A DNA stretch of 19,402 nucleotides from Mogibacterium sp. (lineage in GTDB: Bacteria > Bacillota > Clostridia > Peptostreptococcales > Anaerovoracaceae), in the NCBI GenBank assembly GCA_016775335.1, contig JAEUGJ010000013.1:12268-31669 (forward strand), in the 5' to 3' direction. The position numbers were made by a program, and so were the translations under genes. Position 1 is the stretch's first letter, and every line of letters starts with the position of its first letter. Below are positions 12,840 through 19,402 of the stretch, piece after piece. Below the pieces are notes generated by a model. That model was given only the letters and a program-made list of their open reading frames with translations, searched no databases and was not told the origin of the DNA.

Positions 12840-13898
12840 ATGAATTACGACTACAATCAGCTTTTTGCAAAAGAATATTCCGGTTATTCCCGCATCCGGC
12901 ACGGTGTAGAGGAAGCCTTTCGCGCGCTGGAGGGATGCCGCCTCACCGCTTGGCGAACCGACGCATACCTAGGGATTCACGTCCTGGAATTCGGGTCCAA
13001 ATCCCTTCTCATCTGGTACAAGGATTCCGACCACTGTAAAATCAGAATCGGTCCGGCAGCCTCGTCCGGGGAACCCTCGGGGCTTTCGTCTTTCGATGGA
13101 TTGACGGATTGTGCCGGAATGGAACTTCATGACTTCTATGTTCTGATGGGAGAAGAGCCCATGCTCTGCCTGTCTTTTTCCGATGCCTTCTTCCACCCGG
13201 AGAACCGGCTGCTCCGGCAATACATCATTTCTTCGGAAGAGGGCGGACATGGCATTCAGTCCACCGCCGTTCCGGATGAATCCCCCTTCCGCCGAATTTC
13301 TACGGAACGGATTCCCACCACCCGGCACTTCCGCAAAGTAATTCGAAATGAGGAAACCGAGGAGCAGTTCGTTTCCCTGTTGGACGAGGACGGAGGCACT
13401 CTGATTCCGCCCATCTATAACGATATCGAACTGTTTTCCACGGAGAAAGAAATCTACCGGACCGGCATTCGAAAGGTAATCCCCGGCGGAACGGATTACG
13501 ACCTTTTTGGGCTGTGCGACGAAACGGGAAAGGAAATCATTCCCTGCATCTACCCGGACCTCTATTACATGGCCAACGGATTCGTCCTGGTGATGGATTA
13601 CCGGCACAAATGGTGGGTGCTGAACGAGCAGAACGAAGCCCTGTTCGGTCCTCACAATCAGGGCGTGGATATTTACAGCCGCAACCGGGAGTACCTCTAC
13701 TACATCGAATACAACAAAGATGCCCAATGCGAAGCATTGGGCATCTACAGCGTGGAACTCCGCACCGAGTTGACGGATGCGGATTATATCCGTATTCAAT
13801 ATTTGGGAGACGGCACCTTCCGTGCACAGAAAATATTCGGCCCCGGAGACGTTCGCACCGTCCTCATGGATCCTTACGGAAAGATTCTTCCCTCCTAA
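12840..13898 (+). CDS. Hypothetical protein with WG-repeat-like C-terminal half
   Basis: The 352-residue product has no signal peptide or membrane span and should be cytoplasmic. The start at 12840 is chosen because AAGGAG lies seven bases before it. An in-frame ATG at 12783 lies upstream of the promoter -10. Residues from about 178 contain imperfect repeats of the WG type: LLDEDGGTLIPPIYNDIELF, then LCDETGKEIIPCIYPDLYYM with FVLVMDYRHKWWVLNEQNE, then a degenerate GIYSVELRTELTDADY. The first 170 residues are unrecognised. WG repeats have no assigned biochemical role. It is divergent from iscR and shares its control region, so co-regulation with iron-sulfur genes is possible but unproven. It converges on the ABC gene with 26 bp between and no clear terminator. 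A 12-bp perfect hairpin lies inside the gene at 13719-13745. Confidence 0.82.
   Translation: MNYDYNQLFAKEYSGYSRIRHGVEEAFRALEGCRLTAWRTDAYLGIHVLEFGSKSLLIWYKDSDHCKIRIGPAASSGEPSGLSSFDGLTDCAGMELHDFYVLMGEEPMLCLSFSDAFFHPENRLLRQYIISSEEGGHGIQSTAVPDESPFRRISTERIPTTRHFRKVIRNEETEEQFVSLLDEDGGTLIPPIYNDIELFSTEKEIYRTGIRKVIPGGTDYDLFGLCDETGKEIIPCIYPDLYYMANGFVLVMDYRHKWWVLNEQNEALFGPHNQGVDIYSRNREYLYYIEYNKDAQCEALGIYSVELRTELTDADYIRIQYLGDGTFRAQKIFGPGDVRTVLMDPYGKILPS
13719..13745 (+). other. Perfect 12-bp intragenic hairpin with GAA loop
   Basis: GATGCCCAATGC (13719-13730) pairs exactly with GCATTGGGCATC (13734-13745), leaving a three-base loop. It lies in the coding region of the WG gene (residues KDAQCEALGIY). No T run follows on either strand, so it is not a standard terminator. 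Confidence 0.8.
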
Positions 13899-13924
13899 AG
13901 GCGATTTGAAGAATCCCTCAGATC

Positions 13925-15676
13925 CTACAGTTCATACATGTGATACATGTGGGCGTACAATCCGTCCTTTGCCATCAGCTCATCGTGGCTACCCTCTTCC
14001 TGAATGCCGTTCTCTGTCAGAACGATGATTCGATCCGCATTCTTGATAGTGGTCAGACGGTGGGCGATGGTCAGCGTGGTTCTTCCCTTGGCCAGTTCTG
14101 CCAGAGAAGACTGCACCAGACGCTCGCTTTCGTTGTCCAATGCCGAAGTGGCCTCATCCAGAATCAGGATCGGCGGGTTCTTCAGGAATACCCGAGCGAT
14201 ACTGATTCGCTGCTTCTGGCCGCCGGAAAGCTTCGTTCCCCGCTCTCCCACATAGGTGTCGTATCCGTCCGGCATTTCCCGGATAAAATCATCGGCACCG
14301 GCTAATTTTGCCGCCGCAATAATTTCCTCCCGAGTGGCACCGGGACGGCCGTACTCAATATTTCCCGCAATGGTGTCGGAGAACAGGTATACGTCCTGCT
14401 GCACCATTCCAATCTGGGAACGGAGGGACTGAATCTTCGCCTTTCGGATGTCCACCCCATCTACGGAAATGCTTCCGGATGTCACATCGTAGAAACGGGG
14501 AATCAGGTTGCAGAAGGTGGTTTTTCCCGCACCGGAAGGTCCCACCAGAGCGATGTTTTCTCCGGCACGGATGTGCAGGTTGATGCGATTCAGGATTTCC
14601 TCACTGTCGTTATAGCGGAAGGACACATCCTTGAAATCCACCTCACCCTTCAGCGGTCCCAGTGTTACCGCATCCGGCGCATCATCCACCTCTACCGGTT
14701 CGTCCATCACTTCCACGAACCGCTCAATTCCCGTAATACCCCGCTGGAACTGCTCCGTGAATTCCACAATACGGCGAATGGCTTCCAGCAGCATGTTTAC
14801 ATAAAGAAGATATGCGATGAAATCACCGGCGGTGATAGCGCCTTTAATCAGAGAAATGGAACCCAGCAGCACGATCATCACGTACATCAATCCGTCAAAC
14901 AGTCGGGTCACGCTTCGGAATCCCGCCATGTTCTTGTAACCGATGCGCTTGGCATCCAGAAACTTGGCATTTCCCTCACTGAACTTTTCTTTTTCAATAT
15001 CCTCGTTGGCAAAGGATTTGGCCACCCGGATTCCCAGCAGGCTGTCCTCCACATGGGCGTTTACTTCACCCAGCTGGCTCCGCTGCAGCTTAAAGGCGGA
15101 ACGCATCTTGGTCCGATACTTCATGGCGAAATAGATCATCAGCGGAATCATGGCGAAAAGCACCAATGTCAACGGCACATTCACCCGGATCAGTATGACG
15201 AACGAAATGATGATTTTAACCGCCGCGATGAAATACTCTTCCGGACAGTGGTGGGCGAATTCCGCAATGTCGAACAGATCCGTGGTGATTCGGGAAACCA
15301 GCTGGCCGATTTTGTTCTCGCTGTAGTAGGAGTAGGACAGTTCCTGGAAGTGGCGGAACAGGTCTCGCCGCATGTCCGTCTCAATCAGTGCGCCCATGAC
15401 ATGACCCGTGTTCTGCATGTAGTAGTTGGACAGCACGTCCACCCCGCGGAGTACCAGATACAGCGCAGACAGGCGCACCACCATGTTGATGGTGAGGTCG
15501 GCCGGATGGTACGATACCGTGTTGGTGATAAACCGGATGATGACCGGCAGCACCAGATCGCAGATGCTGGTGAAGGCGGCACAGATCAGGTCAAAAATAA
15601 AAATCTTTTTATAAGAGCTGAAATACGGCATGAACCGCTTCAGCAAATACCCGGTGGGCAATGTATGGTTCTTCAT
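13925..15676 (-). CDS. ABC exporter, fused membrane and ATPase domains
   Basis: The 583-residue half-transporter has an N-terminal six-helix exporter domain (about 20-315) and an ATPase domain (about 345-583). ATPase motifs are complete: Walker A GPSGAGKTT (379-387), Q-loop near Q426/Q427, signature LSGGQKQR (483-490), Walker B ILILDEA (503-509) and H-loop H539. It would act as a homodimer, since no second subunit is adjacent, and resembles MsbA/LmrA-type multidrug or lipid exporters. The substrate is unknown. AAGGAGG lies shortly before the ATG. It is divergent from the YitT gene and has its own promoter with a small dyad in the spacer. Confidence 0.93.
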   Translation of the reverse strand: MKNHTLPTGYLLKRFMPYFSSYKKIFIFDLICAAFTSICDLVLPVIIRFITNTVSYHPADLTINMVVRLSALYLVLRGVDVLSNYYMQNTGHVMGALIETDMRRDLFRHFQELSYSYYSENKIGQLVSRITTDLFDIAEFAHHCPEEYFIAAVKIIISFVILIRVNVPLTLVLFAMIPLMIYFAMKYRTKMRSAFKLQRSQLGEVNAHVEDSLLGIRVAKSFANEDIEKEKFSEGNAKFLDAKRIGYKNMAGFRSVTRLFDGLMYVMIVLLGSISLIKGAITAGDFIAYLLYVNMLLEAIRRIVEFTEQFQRGITGIERFVEVMDEPVEVDDAPDAVTLGPLKGEVDFKDVSFRYNDSEEILNRINLHIRAGENIALVGPSGAGKTTFCNLIPRFYDVTSGSISVDGVDIRKAKIQSLRSQIGMVQQDVYLFSDTIAGNIEYGRPGATREEIIAAAKLAGADDFIREMPDGYDTYVGERGTKLSGGQKQRISIARVFLKNPPILILDEATSALDNESERLVQSSLAELAKGRTTLTIAHRLTTIKNADRIIVLTENGIQEEGSHDELMAKDGLYAHMYHMYEL

Positions 15677-15708
15677 ATCTTTCCTCCTTATTCATATTGT
15701 AACAAGTT

Positions 15709-15737
15709 ATTGTACCCAATCATTTGGGAAGTTGCAA
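15709..15737 (-). promoter_or_regulatory. Promoter of the ABC exporter with spacer dyad
   Basis: On the minus strand TTGCAA (15732-15737) and TACAAT (15709-15714) are 17 bp apart. The spacer holds an inverted repeat, CCCAA (15715-15719) and TTGGG (15724-15728), well placed for a repressor. A second TACAAT lies 15 bp downstream. Confidence 0.65.
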
Positions 15738-15777
15738 GAATTATCCGTTCAGCTCTGTTTTTTTCATGGAGATAATG

Positions 15778-15783
15778 TATAAT
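15778..15783 (+). promoter_or_regulatory. -10 element of the YitT-family gene
   Basis: A perfect TATAAT stands about 53 bases before the chosen ATG. No good -35 is seen 16-18 bp upstream. The nearby ATG at 15788 would sit at the transcription start, so it is unlikely to be used. Confidence 0.45.
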
Positions 15784-15835
15784 TGTCATGTTTAAGGGAT
15801 TGTATTGGGAGTGTAATTGGGAAAGGAAGAGGATT

Positions 15836-16735
15836 ATGAAACCGAATAGCCGGATTCCATCGAAATATCGTCATTTTGTTGAACAGAGCGCCTGGATGGT
15901 GGGCGGAAATATTCTCTTCGCCATCGGTGTCAATATGATTGTCACCCCGCTGGGACTGTACAACGGAGGTTTTATGGGGCTGGCACAGCTGCTGCGCCTC
16001 CTGTGCGTCAACGTGCTGCACATTCCGGTTCCGGCCGGATTCGATCTGGTGGGCGTCATCTACTTCCTGGAGAACGTGCCCCTGTTCTTCGTCGCTTATA
16101 AAGTGGTGGGAAAAGAGTTCTGCTTTAAATCCCTGGTATCCATCGGCATCGCTTCTCTGGCCCTGGCATTGGTTCCCGTTCCGACCACACCGATTATGCA
16201 CGATACCCTGGCGGCCTGCTTTGTGGGCGGCGTCATTGCCGGAAGCGGCGCCGGCATGGTGATGCGCGGCGGTTCCTCCGGTGGCGGGCAGGATATCATC
16301 GGCGTGTGCATGGCCATTCGCCACCCCAATGCCAAAGTCGGAATTATCAGCATCATCATGAATGTTTTTATCTACGGCGTCTGCCTCTTCATCTTTAACG
16401 TGGAAGTGGTCATCTATTCCTTGATCTACACCACAATTCTGGCGGTATTCCTGGACCGGATGTTCATCCAGAACATCAACGTGCAGGTGATGATTTTCAC
16501 CAAGAACCCGGGCATCTCCGACGTAATCCTCACCGAGATGGAACGGGGTGTTACCGACTGGACCGGACGGGGTGCCTACACGAAAGAGGATTCCTACATT
16601 CTGGTGACCATGATTTCCAAATACGAAATCGAACGGCTGCTGAGCCTGGTGCGGGGAATCGATCCCCACGCTTTCGTCATCGTGACGGAAGGCACCAAGG
16701 TGTACGGAAATTTCCAGAAAAAGCTGACGGATTAG
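15836..16735 (+). CDS. YitT family membrane protein with DUF2179 domain
   Basis: The 299-residue protein has an N-terminal multi-span YitT domain (five or so hydrophobic segments, about 20-200) with the glycine-rich FVGGVIAGSGAGMVMRGGSS segment. A C-terminal soluble DUF2179 domain (about 210-290, VQVMIFTKNPGISDVI through KVYGNFQ) follows. Function is not established for the family, though a transport role is often assumed. I placed the start at 15836 because AAAGGA lies eight bases upstream and the earlier ATG coincides with the promoter. It is divergent from the ABC gene. Its stop overlaps the stop of the convergent MATE gene by four bases. Confidence 0.9.
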   Translation: MKPNSRIPSKYRHFVEQSAWMVGGNILFAIGVNMIVTPLGLYNGGFMGLAQLLRLLCVNVLHIPVPAGFDLVGVIYFLENVPLFFVAYKVVGKEFCFKSLVSIGIASLALALVPVPTTPIMHDTLAACFVGGVIAGSGAGMVMRGGSSGGGQDIIGVCMAIRHPNAKVGIISIIMNVFIYGVCLFIFNVEVVIYSLIYTTILAVFLDRMFIQNINVQVMIFTKNPGISDVILTEMERGVTDWTGRGAYTKEDSYILVTMISKYEIERLLSLVRGIDPHAFVIVTEGTKVYGNFQKKLTD

Positions 16736-18081
16736 TTTTCCGGAAGCAGTTCCGGAAACGCCTGACGTTGCTTTAGTTTCCGGTAGAAAAGCACATTAAG
16801 AATAATTCCAACAAAGGTTGCTGCCGGCGCCGCCAAGCCGATTCGGGTGAGGCTGGCATCCGGCTGAATGCTCATGTAATAGGCCAGCGGTAACCGCACC
16901 AATAATGTCTGTATGAGGCCCTGTGTCATGACCCACAGGGTCTTGTCATGTCCGTTGAAATATCCCACCATGCTGAACAACACCGCGGTGACAATGGTTT
17001 CCGGTGCAAAGCCCTTCAGGTATTCGTATCCCCGCTGAACAACGCCCGCATCTTCGGTGAAAATCCCGGTGAGCAGGTTTCCTTTAAAGAACACAACCAG
17101 GAATACCACACATCCCACGGCCAGGCCGATTCGGATGCCGGTGAACATGGCTTTGGAGGCCCGCTTCTCGTCGCCGGCGCCCACGTTCTGGGAGACGAAG
17201 GAGGCCATGGACTGCATCAAGGCACTGGGAATCAGCATGGCGAAGTTGACCACCTTACAGGCCACGCCGTATCCGGAGGATGCTTCCAGTCCCAGGCGGT
17301 TCACAAAAGCACACAGCGCCAGGAATGACAGCTGGGTTAGGAACTCCTGAAGGGCTAGCGGGCAGCCGATCTTCAGCGCTCTTCGGCACTGCCGGTTCAG
17401 CCGGAAGTCCCCTCGGGTGATGCGGAAGGGAAGATTTCTTTTTTTTAGCAAAAGGAGGGCGAACACCACGCTGACCCCTTGGGCGAATACGGTTGCCAAA
17501 GCAGCCCCGGCGGCGTCCATGTGAAGTCCGGCCACCAGAATGAGATCCCCTGCCACGTTCACCAGGCAGGCCACCGCCACAAAGAGCATCGGCGATTTGC
17601 TGTCTCCCAAGCCCCGGAAGATGGCTGCCAGCACGTTATACGCCACGATAAAAATAATTCCGGCACCGCAGATGCGCACGTATTTGGCGGTCAGGTCCAA
17701 CGCTTCCGCCGGTGCCTGCATGATTTTGGAAATGGGATACGGAAAGAATACCATCCCGATAAAAAGAACCACGGACATAACGGCAAAAACCACCGTGGCG
17801 CCGCCGATCAGGGGCCCGATGTTCTCCGGTGTTTTCTCCCCGATATACCGGGCAATCAGCACGGTGATGCCCATGGCCAGCTGAGTAATCACAAATGTGA
17901 CTAGGTTCAGCACCTGGCTTCCGGTAGATACCGCCGAAAGTCCGGATGTAGTTCCGAACCGGCCCACCACCAGCAAATCCACGGCACCGTATGCCGCCTG
18001 CAGCACCAGCGCGCCCAGCACCGGAAGCATAAAAGCCACCAGCTTCTTGCTGATGCTCCCCTTTGTAAAATCTCCGTTCAT
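16732..18081 (-). CDS. MATE family multidrug/cation efflux transporter
   Basis: The 449-residue protein has about twelve hydrophobic spans and the typical MATE opening (MNGDFTKGSISKKLVAFMLPVLGALVLQAAY, given here only as a guide to the N-terminus at residues 1-31). It also has YGAVDLLVVGRF, the IFRGLGDSKSPM loop and the second-half equivalents (QSMASFVSQNVGAGDEKRA). MATE pumps export drugs or metabolites using Na+ or H+ gradients; the substrate is unknown here. I chose ATG 18081, one base after the marR stop, although no strong ribosome site precedes it. AAGGGG lies five bases before an alternative TTG at 18090. The arrangement implies coupled translation with marR. Confidence 0.92.
   Translation of the reverse strand: MNGDFTKGSISKKLVAFMLPVLGALVLQAAYGAVDLLVVGRFGTTSGLSAVSTGSQVLNLVTFVITQLAMGITVLIARYIGEKTPENIGPLIGGATVVFAVMSVVLFIGMVFFPYPISKIMQAPAEALDLTAKYVRICGAGIIFIVAYNVLAAIFRGLGDSKSPMLFVAVACLVNVAGDLILVAGLHMDAAGAALATVFAQGVSVVFALLLLKKRNLPFRITRGDFRLNRQCRRALKIGCPLALQEFLTQLSFLALCAFVNRLGLEASSGYGVACKVVNFAMLIPSALMQSMASFVSQNVGAGDEKRASKAMFTGIRIGLAVGCVVFLVVFFKGNLLTGIFTEDAGVVQRGYEYLKGFAPETIVTAVLFSMVGYFNGHDKTLWVMTQGLIQTLLVRLPLAYYMSIQPDASLTRIGLAAPAATFVGIILNVLFYRKLKQRQAFPELLPEN
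16737..16758. other. 9-bp dyad at the convergent YitT/MATE junction
   Basis: TTTCCGGAA (16737-16745) and TTCCGGAAA (16750-16758) are a perfect inverted repeat around GCAG, inside the last codons of the MATE gene and just past the YitT stop. No T run follows on either strand, so termination here would be weak or of another kind. Confidence 0.6.
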
Positions 18082-18082
18082 A

Positions 18083-18532
18083 CTATTCAAAATATCCCCT
18101 TCTTTCACACATAATTCGGTACAGTTTCTCGATGGCGGCAATCATGCAGTCCGCCTCCTCTTCGGATATATTTTGGATGCTTTCGGCCAGCTCCGTAAAG
18201 TACTTGTGATTGTACTTCTCCGTCAGCGCCGCTCCCACCTCCGTAATTTCAATATAAGTAATCCGGGCATCCTCCCGGGAAATCGTCTTCCGTACGTACC
18301 CCTTCTCTTCCATCTTCTTGATGGTCCGGGTGACGCCCGGCCGCGGAAGCTTCAAAGCATCGCTGATATCGGAAATCCGGACCTTTCCGTTCTTCTGTTT
18401 TAGCTTGTGAATCACATCCAGATACTTGATGTAGGAAGGTGCCACGCCCTCCGGAAGCTCCGGCAACATATCCCGCACCCGCTTTGCCATGTAGCAGGCA
18501 TCCATCATTTCTTTAACTTTCTCGACTTTCAT
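18083..18532 (-). CDS. MarR family transcriptional regulator
   Basis: The 149-residue protein has the MarR winged helix-turn-helix: SDISDALKLPRPGVTRTIKKMEEKG (54-78) as helix-turn-helix, then RKTISREDARITYIEIT (81-97) as the wing with the conserved D-x-R. Helices on both sides would form the dimer. It lies directly before a MATE pump in the same operon, a common arrangement in which the regulator represses the pump until a ligand binds (inference). GAGGT lies before the ATG at a normal distance. The leader is unusually long, about 124 bases, and of very low complexity. Confidence 0.93.
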   Translation of the reverse strand: MKVEKVKEMMDACYMAKRVRDMLPELPEGVAPSYIKYLDVIHKLKQKNGKVRISDISDALKLPRPGVTRTIKKMEEKGYVRKTISREDARITYIEITEVGAALTEKYNHKYFTELAESIQNISEEEADCMIAAIEKLYRIMCERRGYFE

Positions 18533-18546
18533 ATTGGACCTCGCAT

Positions 18547-18630
18547 GTTGGTTGATTGATCGGTTAATCGGTTGACCGGTTATTTGGGTTGGTTGTTTGG
18601 TTAATCGATTTATCGATTTATCGGTTGATT
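18547..18630 (-). repeat. Degenerate tetranucleotide tract in the marR leader
   Basis: On the plus strand this 84-base tract reads as a run of four-base words such as GGTT, GATT, GATC and AATC, with one phase change near 18583. Transcribed from the marR promoter it gives a C/A-rich, poorly folding leader ending just before the ribosome site. Confidence 0.7.
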
Positions 18631-18644
18631 TTTTTAATTATCTT

Positions 18645-18666
18645 TGGTAATTAACAGTGGTAATTA
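18645..18666. promoter_or_regulatory. Direct repeats TGGTAATTA at the marR start point
   Basis: TGGTAATTA occurs at 18645-18653 and 18658-18666, spaced 13 bp. A third partial copy (TAATTA) lies at about 18635-18640. The repeats cover the -10 and the expected transcription start, so they are candidate binding sites for MarR autoregulation. Confidence 0.45.
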
Positions 18667-18691
18667 TATAGATATCAGAAGCGAATGTCAA
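18663..18691 (-). promoter_or_regulatory. Perfect-consensus promoter of marR-MATE
   Basis: On the minus strand TTGACA (18686-18691) and TATAAT (18663-18668) are separated by exactly 17 bases, full identity to the sigma-70/sigma-A consensus. Such a strong core usually needs a repressor, which fits control by the MarR protein it expresses. Confidence 0.85.
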
Positions 18692-18700
18692 TAACGAATG

Positions 18701-18762
18701 CCCATGTTGGCGTGGCATGGCGGTGAAACAAGGCCTTGCGAGGAGGTCCACGCCAACATGGG
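18701..18762. repeat. 15-bp hairpin with loop similar to the 1-162 repeats
   Basis: CCCATGTTGGCGTGG (18701-18715) pairs perfectly with 18748-18762 around a 32-base loop. The loop contains ACAAGGCCTTGCG (18729-18741). This matches the loop core of the hairpins at 1-46 and 105-156 at 12 of 13 bases, although the stems are unrelated. Confidence 0.8.
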
Positions 18763-18788
18763 CGGCGTGCGAACAAATATTGAAAGGA

Positions 18789-18885
18789 AGTGATGTATAA
18801 CCCCTTGTTTTTCCGCCCCGTGCATCAACTCCATTCTCAGAGGTGATGCATCAGCATCCATTTTTTCAACTCATGCATCACCTCT
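18789..18885. repeat. Two hairpins with TGATGCA-type stems
   Basis: The first (18791-18797 with 18821-18827) is short, with a T-G pair. The second is a perfect 13-bp stem (18839-18851 with 18873-18885) with a 21-base loop, followed by TCTAAT. Both share the TGATGCA core with the stem at 19008-19052. A lone left arm with the same core lies at 18933-18944. Confidence 0.7.
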
Positions 18886-18972
18886 AATTATTTTCATATT
18901 TCTTTCATTCTACTTTGTTTTCAATTAGCATTAAAAGTGATGCATGCGCAGCTGCTTTCTGTTTTTCTACCC
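18886..18972. other. AT-rich linker with unpaired GTGATGCA arm
   Basis: No gene is seen. A 12-base sequence (18933-18944) is identical to the left arm of the hairpin at 19008 and could compete with it for the right arm at 19042-19052. Confidence 0.5.
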
Positions 18973-19402
18973 GCGGCCCGAATTAGAATCGGGCCGCTTT
19001 CAAATGAAAAGTGATGCACGAAGGGCTCTCACCGGCCTTCGTGCATCACTTTCCATTATCATAATCTACAAAAGGAAAGAATTGACGACGAACTCTTCAT
19101 CTTCTTCCGTTCGTCGTCAATTCTAATCATCATCTTGTGCCTCCTGCTCTAATTTACATTCTCATCAACAAAAATTGACGACAGCCCCTCGTTTCGGGGT
19201 AACCTGTCGTCAATCTAATGCATCCTTTGCACTTAGAATCTAATTGAAATTCAGTAAAGTTTCAAAATCACTTCTTCTCATTCGAATTTCCTACTTCCAA
19301 GACCTCATTCTGCCTTCTTCACCGGGCATTTGACTCTAATCTACCCGGCGGCCGCGAGGAAATTGACGACGAAACCTCGGGGCAGAGTGTTTCGTCGTCA
19401 AT
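18973..19402. repeat. Inverted-repeat array B (five hairpins), homologous to array A
   Basis: Hairpins are 18973-18997 (GC stem GCGGCCCGA), 19008-19052 (17-bp stem on GTGATGCACGAAGG), 19078-19124 (16-bp stem on TTGACGACGAAC), 19174-19214 (TTGACGACAG stem with inner CCCC/GGGG) and 19362-19402 (TTGACGACGAAAC stem, cut by the window end). Order, stems and several linkers match array A at 177-607 in the same orientation, while the loops differ. TCTAAT occurs at 19122, 19148, 19214, 19239 and 19335. Short open frames exist, but they follow the hairpins and show no coding support. Confidence 0.85.

Noticed and set aside
14573..15775. A 400-residue plus-strand frame antisense to the ABC exporter
   Set aside because: Same reasons: shadow of a GC-rich gene, with no motif support.
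18701..19402. CRISPR array
   Set aside because: Repeats are inverted, not direct units of constant length, and spacing is irregular. No cas gene is present.

Overview
The window comes from a bacterium that looks like a low-to-mid GC Firmicute, most likely class Clostridia. The grounds are strong AGGAGG ribosome sites, sigma-A-type promoters with 17-bp spacers, an rpsU-yqeY pair, PyrB with a PyrI regulatory subunit, the PyrD/PyrK (class 1B) dihydroorotate dehydrogenase, and an IscR-like regulator next to NifS and NifU. The family or species cannot be fixed from sequence alone. Most genes are on the minus strand and nearly all are housekeeping.

Layout. Positions 1-850 hold no convincing gene. 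They contain a 55-bp direct repeat (two copies), a run of strong inverted repeats (177-607, array A) and the terminator of rpsU-yqeY. Then come yqeY and rpsU (minus), nnr (NAD(P)HX repair, minus) and, divergent to it, a membrane-anchored N-acetylmuramoyl-L-alanine amidase (plus). A bidirectional terminator separates the amidase from a compact pyrimidine operon read on the minus strand: RDD membrane protein, pyrC, pyrK, pyrD, pyrF, pyrE, pyrB, pyrI. It encodes every step from carbamoyl phosphate to UMP. Next is an iron-sulfur operon, iscR-nifS-nifU (minus), divergent from a WG-repeat-like protein of unknown role (plus). The right part carries transport functions: an ABC exporter (minus), a YitT-family membrane protein (plus), and a marR-MATE efflux pair (minus) behind a perfect-consensus promoter.

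The last 700 bases (18701-19402) again hold no convincing gene but a second array of inverted repeats (array B). Its right-hand 400 bp is clearly homologous to array A and lies in the same orientation.

The most unusual content is this pair of arrays. Each is a series of hairpins. One class has stems built on ATTGACGAC/GTCGTCAAT and a second on GTGATGCA/TGCATCAC, with conserved stems and divergent loops. A third class does the reverse: the stems are unrelated but the loops share a core near ACAAGGCYTTGCG. One stem pair has changed from A-T to T-A between the arrays, and a TCTAAT hexamer recurs between hairpins at near-constant spacing. I do not recognise this as a described family. It may be a structured RNA, a protein-binding array or a non-autonomous mobile repeat. 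A second observation of interest is a 25-bp dyad shared by the iscR/WG intergenic region and the nifS promoter, a candidate operator for the IscR-like protein.
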